From: Clostridiaceae bacterium UBA6085
GTDB taxonomy: Bacteria > Bacillota > Clostridia > Clostridiales > Clostridiaceae
Length of the DNA: 10,722 bases
Assembly: GCA_002428605.1 (NCBI GenBank)
Contig: DIXH01000046.1
Coordinates: 7,490-18,211, forward strand
Direction: 5' to 3'
Positions within the stretch are counted from its first letter, which is position 1. Each line of letters opens with the position of its first letter. The notes under the pieces were generated by a model. That model saw only the letters and a list, made by a program, of their open reading frames with translations, was not told the DNA's origin and did no database searches. Shown one piece after another: positions 5,823 through 10,722 of the stretch. The translations under genes were made by a program, and so were the position numbers.

Positions 5823-6728
5823 ATGAGGATAGGAATTGTAGGACTTGGACTTATAGGCGGCTCCATGGCCAGGGCATGCGGTCATTTGGAGGGCAGGGAG
5901 GTCTACGGATGGGACATTGACATGTCAGTTACTGGTAAGGCAATAGATGAAGGTGTAATAAAAGGCATCCTTGAGGATTCACTCCTCGAGACAATGGACC
6001 TTGTAATCATAGCTCTTTATCCGAAGGACACCATCGAATACGTGACAAGGAGAGGTGACCTCTTCAGGAAGGGCGGTATGGTCGTTGACTGCGGAGGAAT
6101 AAAGGAGCTGGTTTGCGATATGCTTGAGCCTTTCGCAAGAGACAAGGGATTCAGATTCCTTGGAGGACATCCGATGGCGGGTATCGAATATTCAGGCTTC
6201 GACCACTCAAAGTGGACACTGTTCAAGAATGCCTCGATGATCCTGACACCTATAGAAAAGCTTGAGGAAAACGAGCTCGAATGGATATCTGACTTCTTCA
6301 GGAGCCTGGGCTTCGGCGCCATCAAGGTATCGACGCCTTCAGCCCATGACAGGATAATAGCTTACTCATCTCAGCTTGCCCATGTGGTATCAAGCGCCTT
6401 CGTCAAGAGCCCTTCAGCCTTAGAGCACAAGGGTTTCTCCGCGGGAAGCTTCAGGGACCTGACAAGGGTCGCCAGGCTCAACGAGCACATGTGGACTGAG
6501 CTGTTCCTTGAGAACAAGGACAACCTTCTTCATGAGATAGATTCCATGATTGGCAGGCTTGTGGAATACAGGGATGCACTGGAATCAGAGGACAAGGTAA
6601 TGCTTAAGTCTCTCCTGAAGGAAGGAAGGGAAAGGAAGGAGCTCCTGGATGCAAGGCAGCAGGCGACTGCAAATCAGGAGCAAGCGACTGCAAATCAGGA
6701 GCAGGCGACTGTCCAACAGGAGAATTAG
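5823..6728 (+). CDS. tyrA: Prephenate dehydrogenase with repeat-encoded tail
   Basis: Converts prephenate and NAD+ to 4-hydroxyphenylpyruvate and CO2 in tyrosine synthesis. The 301-residue protein has an N-terminal Rossmann domain with GLGLIGG (7-13) and a strand ending in D31, which favours NAD+. The catalytic region has GGHPMAG with H116, then HDRIIAYSSQLAHVV (H175, H187) in the all-helical domain and SFRDLTRVA near 209-217. It lacks chorismate mutase and ACT domains, so it is the monofunctional form. The last 25 or so residues are unusual: a Gln/Ala/Thr-rich tail made by a 21-bp tandem repeat, beyond the normal end of the fold. ATG 5823 begins the expected MRIGIVGLG strand, with GGGAGG 10 nt upstream. 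No other aromatic-pathway gene is nearby. Confidence 0.93.
   Translation: MRIGIVGLGLIGGSMARACGHLEGREVYGWDIDMSVTGKAIDEGVIKGILEDSLLETMDLVIIALYPKDTIEYVTRRGDLFRKGGMVVDCGGIKELVCDMLEPFARDKGFRFLGGHPMAGIEYSGFDHSKWTLFKNASMILTPIEKLEENELEWISDFFRSLGFGAIKVSTPSAHDRIIAYSSQLAHVVSSAFVKSPSALEHKGFSAGSFRDLTRVARLNEHMWTELFLENKDNLLHEIDSMIGRLVEYRDALESEDKVMLKSLLKEGRERKELLDARQQATANQEQATANQEQATVQQEN
6660..6722 (+). repeat. 21-bp tandem repeat, three units, in the tyrA 3' end
   Basis: Units at 6660-6680, 6681-6701 and 6702-6722. The first two differ by one base; the third is more diverged. Each encodes a QATxxQE-type heptad, so gain or loss of a unit keeps frame. The array ends two codons before the tyrA stop. Confidence 0.9.
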
Positions 6729-6732
6729 GTCT

Positions 6733-7233
6733 ATGAGAAAGAATGCAATCAGAAAATGTTTCAGATATGTTCAGAAGCTTTCAGCACCACCGGACAAGGT
6801 GTTTCCACTTCTCTGTCCAACCAGGGAATATGAGTGGATAGGGCTTTGGAGCTGCGACCTGATTTACTCAGATTCAGGCTTCGCTGAGCCAGGCTGCATT
6901 TTCAGGACTGACTTCATGAGTGATCACGGACCTCTGGTCTGGGTCATTTCATCATACGAAAAAAATGAAGCCATAGGATTCACAAGGACCTCGGGAGACT
7001 ATGTCATCCTTCATACCATAACCCTCATAGACGGAGGGGACGAGGGAACTGATGCTGTCGTGGACATGATTTACACAGCATTGACTGAAAAAGGTGGGGA
7101 CTTCATCACTTCCCTGACGCCCGAAGCCTTCGAGGAGGAGCAGAGTACCCTTGAGAGGCTGCTTAACCACTATCTTCTGCATGGAAGCATGCTGAGGTCA
7201 ATTGAAGATTCTGAGATGGAGTGCGAAGATTAA
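6733..7233 (+). CDS. SRPBCC (START-like) fold protein
   Basis: 166 residues, starting 4 nt after the tyrA stop and so cotranscribed with it. The start ATG 6733 has AGGAG about 10 nt upstream; an in-frame ATG at 6649 lies within tyrA and would add a basic extension copied from the repeat in another frame, so I reject it. The chain fits the helix-grip SRPBCC pattern: an early KLSAPPDKVFPLLCPTREYEW segment (p-x-x-V-w-p-l-l), a central run of beta strands (WVISSYEKNEAIGFTR, YVILHTITL), and a long C-terminal helix from about residue 130. Such proteins bind small hydrophobic ligands or lipids. No ligand or role can be named, and the link to tyrosine synthesis is unexplained. Confidence 0.8.
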   Translation: MRKNAIRKCFRYVQKLSAPPDKVFPLLCPTREYEWIGLWSCDLIYSDSGFAEPGCIFRTDFMSDHGPLVWVISSYEKNEAIGFTRTSGDYVILHTITLIDGGDEGTDAVVDMIYTALTEKGGDFITSLTPEAFEEEQSTLERLLNHYLLHGSMLRSIEDSEMECED

Positions 7234-7279
7234 TCACTCATATCTGCCACAATCCTGCCTAAAGTGTAGGTACCAAACC

Positions 7280-7311
7280 CTCACAAACCCCTCACATCTC
7301 CTGGGTAGAAT
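7280..7311 (+). promoter_or_regulatory. Promoter with 11-bp-spaced direct repeat (PhoB/OmpR-type layout)
   Basis: CTCACA at 7280-7285 is repeated at 7291-7296, a centre spacing of 11 bp. TAGAAT (7306-7311) follows 9 nt later as a -10 box, and there is no good -35. A direct repeat replacing the -35 about 10 bp before the -10 is the known layout of promoters activated by OmpR/PhoB-family response regulators. The regulator is not in the window. Confidence 0.5.
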
Positions 7312-7359
7312 GAAAACATAGAAAAGGTCATGAGGCCTTAATAAAAGGAGATGCAGAAA

Positions 7360-8061
7360 ATGAAAAAGAATATGAAGGTTTTTACCACGGCGATACTTAC
7401 GGCATCATTCGGACTATCAGGAATAGCATTTGCAGCGGAGGCAGACTTCGGAGCGGCAGGAGCAGCGGCCAATCCTACAACAGAGATCGAAAATATGCTG
7501 AAGTACACACTTGAGGATGAGTACCTGGCCAAGGCAGAGTATGAGACAATAATCGCTGAATACGGAAGCATAAGGCCATTCGCGAATATAGTTAGGGCAG
7601 AGGCAACACACATAGCGGCACTAGAACCGCTGTTTGATGCATACAATCTTGAACTGCCGACAGTTGATGCTTCCAAGTATACGGTTCTACCCGGGACACT
7701 AGAAGAAAGCTACAAGGCAGGCGTAGAAGCTGAGGTCAAGAACATCGCAATGTACGAGGAATTCCTGAAGCTTGACCTTCCTGACGATATCGAGTTCGTG
7801 TTCGAGAACCTTATGAAGGCATCTGAAAGCCATCTGGCAGCCTTCGAAAGGGCAGCTGACGGTGAGACAGGAACAGGAATCGGACAAGGCGGGGTCAACA
7901 GGGGCGGCAGAGGCACAAGGGGCAACGGAGTACAGACTAACCAGCAGCTCAATGACGGAACAGGATTCCAGGGTGGCGGAAGAGGCAACAGTGTAAGTAC
8001 TGAAAGAGGACAGAGAAACCTGAACCTTAACAATGGAATATGCATACTCGACGAGGAGTAG
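7360..8061 (+). CDS. Exported DUF2202 ferritin-like protein
   Basis: 233 residues from ATG 7360. AAAGGAG (7344-7350) sits 9 nt before this codon, whereas the in-frame ATG at 7351 touches it and is a poor start. Residues 1-26 are a signal peptide (MKKNMK, hydrophobic core, AFA-A), so the protein acts outside the membrane. Residues 42-165 form the DUF2202 four-helix domain, with likely metal ligands E54, the E81-ATH84 pair, E123 or E125, and E156-S-H158; the last replaces a canonical ExxH as is usual in this family. Residues 170-225 form a low-complexity Gly/Arg/Asn/Gln tail with RGGRG-type elements, ending in an acidic DEE. The fold suggests an iron or peroxide role, unproven. It is monocistronic between its promoter and a strong terminator. 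Confidence 0.88.
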   Translation: MKKNMKVFTTAILTASFGLSGIAFAAEADFGAAGAAANPTTEIENMLKYTLEDEYLAKAEYETIIAEYGSIRPFANIVRAEATHIAALEPLFDAYNLELPTVDASKYTVLPGTLEESYKAGVEAEVKNIAMYEEFLKLDLPDDIEFVFENLMKASESHLAAFERAADGETGTGIGQGGVNRGGRGTRGNGVQTNQQLNDGTGFQGGGRGNSVSTERGQRNLNLNNGICILDEE

Positions 8062-8070
8062 GCCATGAAT

Positions 8071-8118
8071 CAAGACCCGGAGCAGTTTGCTCCGGGTCTT
8101 GTCATGTCTATTATTATT
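8071..8118 (+). terminator. Strong intrinsic terminator after the DUF2202 gene
   Basis: A 14-bp perfect stem (8071-8084 with 8088-8101) with a GTT loop is followed by an interrupted T-rich stretch. It isolates the DUF2202 gene from the downstream unit. Confidence 0.88.
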
Positions 8119-8126
8119 TGAGAATC

Positions 8127-8186
8127 ATTATTGACATATGCCGATAAAGGGGTAAGATTAAATTATAAATAGCATATGTCAATAAT
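8127..8186 (+). promoter_or_regulatory. Promoter bracketed by TGACATATGTCA-type operators (first copy)
   Basis: TTGACA (8131-8136), 16-nt spacer, TAAGAT (8153-8158). A perfect 15-bp inverted repeat (8127-8141 with 8172-8186) surrounds it. Each arm carries one imperfect TGACATATGTCA palindrome; the left overlaps the -35 and the right lies just past the expected start site. The centres are 38 bp apart. Repressor binding would block both polymerase entry and escape. It should drive the hypothetical protein, stress protein and Fur genes, with a leader of about 120 nt up to 8290 in which I see nothing else. Confidence 0.8.
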
Positions 8187-8290
8187 TCTTGAAAAAGAAG
8201 AAGTTGCTTAAATTGCTGTTGAGATAAAATATGAGGAATCCCTGTGGCTGAAACTTAATTGACGCATGGGATCGGCAAGGAGTTGACGAC

Positions 8291-8620
8291 ATGGTCGTAT
8301 TAAGTCAGAGATGCACAAGCACCCTAATAACTATCGGAACATATTCGTATGATGCGGAAATCGTGCTTAAGGAGAGCGGAAAGAAAATCTATCTGCATGA
8401 AAACTATTTTGATGAGGTTCACCTCTCAGTCGGCGATGTAAGCATCTATGATTTTCTTACATCTCATTCCGAGGAGGTACCACTGGCGGATTTTTCTGAA
8501 GAATACCTGTCTCTTGCTGCTGCAAAGAAATCAAACTATTTCCTTTTCTTCCGTCAGATGGACAATATGATCAGGAGCCTTGTCAAGGAGAAGAATAGCG
8601 GAGCAGCTCTGCTCAATTGA
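8291..8620 (+). CDS. Hypothetical protein, 109 residues
   Basis: First gene of the operator-controlled unit. ATG 8291 has AAGGAG 8 nt upstream. The N-terminal half alternates like beta strands (TLITIGTYSYDAEIVL, KKIYLHENYFDEVHLSVGDV); the C-terminal half is helical and lysine-rich. It has no signal peptide, no membrane segment and only one cysteine (residue 8), so it is probably cytosolic and not a Zn finger. I do not recognise a family. Its place ahead of a universal stress protein and a Fur-family regulator suggests a stress or metal-linked job, by association only. Confidence 0.75.
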   Translation: MVVLSQRCTSTLITIGTYSYDAEIVLKESGKKIYLHENYFDEVHLSVGDVSIYDFLTSHSEEVPLADFSEEYLSLAAAKKSNYFLFFRQMDNMIRSLVKEKNSGAALLN

Positions 8621-8677
8621 ATGAAGATAGGCAAAGAACAATTTTGAGCGTTGATAGAACTGAAAGGAGGTAATCTC

Positions 8678-9538
8678 ATGTTCGAAAATATCCTGATAAT
8701 AGGCGGGATGAATCCGAACTTTGACATAGTGCTCAAGTCCGTATGCAGCTTGAAGAAGCTAGGGTCAGGAAAATGTACGCTATTCCATTGCATAAGCAGC
8801 AATGAGGCCAATGAAACGGTGTCATCATCGATCAGTGAGCTATATACAGAGGAGCTGAAGGTACAGGAGAAGATGTTGGTTGAGGAAGGATATGAAGTGA
8901 AGCTTCAGGTAACATCAGGGGATTTGCGTGAAGAGCTGAAAAAAGAAGTTGAGCTTGAGGATTTTTCGCTGATCGTTGCAGGTGCATCAGAAAGATCCCT
9001 TCTGGGTACTCTACTCGAGAGGGAAGCAGCATACAGCATCATGGCGGGAATATCATTGCCTCTTCTGCTTGTAAGGGTTCCATCCTATCCATCAAGGAAG
9101 GTCCTTTATCAGACAGAATGTAACCTTCATTCGCATATCCTGTGTCCTGTTGATTATACGGAGAGTACCGGCACTGTCATGGGAACCGTAAGCAAGATGG
9201 CAGAATCAGGGGCAGACAGGATCACCCTTATGCATGTCATAGAGAATAATCATCACAAGCACGAGAAGGCAGCTGAAGAAATGGTGGAGACAAGGGATGA
9301 CAGGGAAACGCTTCAGAGGATGGCAGAGGACCTGAAAAAAGGAAAAGCTGCAGTTGATGTCACGGTCCGTACCGGATCACCGGCTGAAGAGATAATAAGG
9401 GCTGCAGATGAAACAGGCGTTACCCTCATAGTGATGGGGAGCAAGGGTAAGGGTCTGGTCAGGGAGATGTATCTTGGAAGCGTGAGCCATAAAGTGGCAA
9501 GACATTCATCGGTTTCAGTAATGCTGATGCCAGTCTGA
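8678..9538 (+). CDS. Tandem-domain universal stress protein (UspA family)
   Basis: 286 residues from ATG 8678, which has AAAGGAGG 7 nt upstream; an in-frame TTG at 8651 would run through this ribosome site and is rejected. There are two Usp domains: residues 1 to about 140 (FENILIIGGMNPN through LPLLLVRV) and about 150-286 (HILCPVDYTESTG through VSVMLMPV). The second has the ATP-binding signature G254-x2-G257-x9-G267-S268. The first lacks it and has a degenerate ERSLLGTLLERE loop, so only one nucleotide site is expected. A His-rich NNHHKHEK stretch lies in the second domain. Such proteins help cells survive starvation, redox or metal stress. Encoded 57 nt after the hypothetical gene and followed by the Fur gene. 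Confidence 0.9.
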   Translation: MFENILIIGGMNPNFDIVLKSVCSLKKLGSGKCTLFHCISSNEANETVSSSISELYTEELKVQEKMLVEEGYEVKLQVTSGDLREELKKEVELEDFSLIVAGASERSLLGTLLEREAAYSIMAGISLPLLLVRVPSYPSRKVLYQTECNLHSHILCPVDYTESTGTVMGTVSKMAESGADRITLMHVIENNHHKHEKAAEEMVETRDDRETLQRMAEDLKKGKAAVDVTVRTGSPAEEIIRAADETGVTLIVMGSKGKGLVREMYLGSVSHKVARHSSVSVMLMPV

Positions 9539-9575
9539 CAATCGCTGTGCAACATATGTAACAAGAGAGGTAATT

Positions 9576-10073
9576 ATGGAAAATATAAGACACGACTTTG
9601 AGCAGGAGCTTCAAAGCAACTCATTGAGGCTTACAGGACAAAGGAAGCTGATATATGGTGTACTATGCGAGAACAAGGAAAAACATCTTACAGTGGAGGA
9701 GATACATTCGATTCTGGTGAAGAAAGGTTCCGGAATAAGCGTTGCTACAGTATACAGGACTCTGGCGCTCCTTGAGGAGCACAGGCTGGCTGGAAGGCTC
9801 TGCCTGAATGACGGCTGTGTAAGATATCAGCTGTTGGATCCATCGGAGAAGCATGAACATCATCACCTTGTGTGCGAAAGGTGCGGAAAGGTCATAGATG
9901 TCATGAGCGACATGATGGATGCCGTCGAACATCAGGCTCTATGCGAATACGGCTTTCAGGTGAAAAACCACAAGGTTAAGCTTTATGGAATCTGCAAGGA
10001 GTGCAGGCTGAAGGAGGAGTCCAGAGCTTCAGAGGCTAATAAGGAGCCGGTTTTCAGGTTGTCAAGGCGGTAA
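9576..10073 (+). CDS. Fur-family metal/peroxide-responsive repressor
   Basis: A 165-residue cytosolic DNA-binding dimer. The N-terminal winged helix has RLTGQRKLIYGVL (18-30) and the recognition helix ISVATVYRTLALLEE (54-68). The dimerisation and metal domain has HEHHHLVCERCGKVIDV (93-109) and YGICKEC (137-143), giving the structural zinc ligands C100/C103 and C140/C143 plus the His-rich sensing region H93-H97. A Ser/Arg-rich tail follows residue 144. Which subtype (Fur, PerR, Zur) cannot be told by eye. It lies 37 nt after the stress protein gene and just before the second copy of the paired operator, so autoregulation and control of the next unit are likely. No terminator separates it from the next promoter. 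Confidence 0.93.
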   Translation: MENIRHDFEQELQSNSLRLTGQRKLIYGVLCENKEKHLTVEEIHSILVKKGSGISVATVYRTLALLEEHRLAGRLCLNDGCVRYQLLDPSEKHEHHHLVCERCGKVIDVMSDMMDAVEHQALCEYGFQVKNHKVKLYGICKECRLKEESRASEANKEPVFRLSRR

Positions 10074-10125
10074 GCTTGAATAAGGATTTATTTTCAATTT
10101 TGGAAATCGAGGTATTAAAATAGAG

Positions 10126-10184
10126 TTATTGACATATGTCGATTATGGAGTATAATTAAATTAGTAAATGACATATGTCAATAA
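10126..10184 (+). promoter_or_regulatory. Promoter bracketed by TGACATATGTCA operators (second copy)
   Basis: TTGACA (10129-10134), 16-nt spacer, TATAAT (10151-10156). A 15-bp perfect inverted repeat pairs 10126-10140 with 10170-10184. Each arm contains the 10-bp palindrome GACATATGTC, and the right one extends to the full TGACATATGTCA (10169-10180). The centres are 39 bp apart. Architecture and sequence match the element at 8127-8186, and this copy has the better -10 and the more symmetric operators. Confidence 0.88.
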
Positions 10185-10203
10185 TTAAACGGGAGGGTTT
10201 TAA

Positions 10204-10389
10204 ATGCCTGGTAGAAATGGTAAGGGACCGGCGAGCGGCGGCGGAGGAAGAATGGGAGGGCCTGTAAAGGCTGGGCCGGAGGGCTCGTGCAAATGTCCCA
10301 AATGTGGCTTGACGATTGAACATAAAAGAGGAGTGCCATGCAGTGCGGAGATGTGTCCGCAGTGTGGTGTCGCGATGGTCAGGGATTGA
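10204..10389 (+). CDS. Small Gly-rich zinc-ribbon protein
   Basis: 61 residues, ATG 10204 with GGGAGGG 6 nt upstream. The N-terminus (MPGRNGKGP, then a Gly-rich run) resembles that of the DUF5320 protein encoded next. The C-terminal half is a likely zinc or iron knuckle: C29-x-C31-x2-C34, a central IEHKRGVPC, and C51-x2-C54 (CPQCG). I have seen similar small proteins (CPxCG, H-x-RG-x-PC, CPxCG) grouped with DUF5320 and NifX-like genes in anaerobes, but I know no established function. Its operator-controlled promoter makes it a probable target of the Fur-family regulator. Confidence 0.8.
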   Translation: MPGRNGKGPASGGGGRMGGPVKAGPEGSCKCPKCGLTIEHKRGVPCSAEMCPQCGVAMVRD

Positions 10390-10407
10390 CCGGAAGGAGA
10401 GATTATA

Positions 10408-10692
10408 ATGCCAGGAAGAGACGGAACCGGACCAATGGGGAAAGGTGCCATGACGGGCAGAGGATTTGGCGGGTGCCTCGGTCAGGGTAAGGCAGTATAT
10501 GGCCAAGGGCTGGGAAGAGGAAGACTAAGAGGAGCAGGAATGACTGGACTTGCTGGCTTGGGGCTTGGACTTGGTTATGGATGCAGGAGGGGCTTCAGAA
10601 ATTTTTATGGTGGAGATGTCGAAAGTCTGGATGAAAAGGAAATCCTTGAGGAACAGACGGAGCTGCTTAAGAGAAGGCTTGATCTGATTTGA
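10408..10692 (+). CDS. DUF5320-domain protein
   Basis: 94 residues, ATG 10408 with AAGGAGA 7 nt upstream and 18 nt after the previous gene. It begins with the DUF5320 hallmark MPGRDGTGPMGKG-AMTGRG, continues as a Gly-rich region (about 20-68), and ends in a charged helix (about 72-94, LDEKEILEEQTELLKRRLD) that looks like a coiled coil. The function of the family is unknown. In other anaerobes it often sits beside NifX/NifB-type metallocluster and ParA/Mrp ATPase genes; none is visible here before the window ends. Confidence 0.87.
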   Translation: MPGRDGTGPMGKGAMTGRGFGGCLGQGKAVYGQGLGRGRLRGAGMTGLAGLGLGLGYGCRRGFRNFYGGDVESLDEKEILEEQTELLKRRLDLI

Positions 10693-10697
10693 ACGCT

Positions 10698-10717
10698 CTC
10701 ATGACTAAAGTCACGAG
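10698..10717 (+). terminator. Possible terminator hairpin at the window edge
   Basis: An 8-bp stem with one A-C mismatch (10698-10705 with 10710-10717) starts 5 nt after the DUF5320 stop. The sequence ends before a T-tract could be seen. Confidence 0.3.
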
Positions 10718-10722
10718 ATTCT

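Noticed and set aside
7710..8066. Long minus-strand frames opposite the DUF2202 gene
   Set aside because: Pro/Ser-rich translations are the antisense image of the Gly/Arg tail; no ribosome site or promoter.
9552..9559. ACATATGT just before the Fur-family gene, similar to the operator core
   Set aside because: Only the 8-bp core matches; the flanks are not symmetric and there is no promoter beside it.

Overview
The window looks like chromosomal DNA from an anaerobic, low-to-mid GC Clostridia-type Firmicute. The grounds are the strong AGGAGG-type ribosome sites, two TTG starts, AGG-rich arginine usage, an acetate kinase, a TM1266-family [FeFe]-hydrogenase-system regulator, and a Fur/DUF5320 cluster typical of strict anaerobes. 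Genus cannot be fixed from sequence alone.

Layout. (1) 1-733: the C-terminal part of a von Willebrand A (NorD-like) protein, plus strand, ending in a strong terminator. (2) 798-1340: a standalone transcription unit with a good promoter, a leader of about 250 nt carrying two ATGCATGCAT palindromes, and a 68-residue secreted peptide of unknown function with a TTG start. (3) 1341-1530: no intact gene; a short scrap resembling the core of CsbD, then the terminator of the next operon. (4) 4295-1531, minus strand: a four-gene coupled operon of TM1266-family regulator, NMT1/THI5-like lipoprotein, permease and short ATPase. It is preceded by a consensus promoter and a leader that ends in an intrinsic terminator immediately before the ribosome site, which is riboswitch architecture. 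Part of the leader resembles the 3' half of a thiamin-pyrophosphate aptamer but lacks the 5' half. (5) 5544-4357, minus: acetate kinase with one unusual active-site substitution. (6) 5715-7233, plus: prephenate dehydrogenase with a repeat-encoded Gln-rich tail, followed by an SRPBCC-fold protein. (7) 7280-8118: an exported DUF2202 ferritin-like protein with a Gly/Arg/Asn-rich tail, behind a promoter that looks response-regulator activated. (8) 8127-10692: an apparent stress/metal regulon made of a hypothetical protein, a tandem universal stress protein and a Fur-family repressor, then a small zinc-ribbon protein and a DUF5320 protein.

The two transcription units of region 8 are controlled by near-identical promoters. 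Each has a TTGACA -35 box, a 16-nt spacer and a -10 box, and each is bracketed by two TGACATATGTCA-type palindromes about 38-39 bp apart. Because the only DNA-binding regulator in the region lies inside the first unit, the simplest model is an autoregulated Fur-like circuit controlling the small Gly/Cys-rich proteins. The two strongest candidates for undescribed biology are this paired-operator circuit and the attenuator leader in front of the TM1266-ABC transporter operon.
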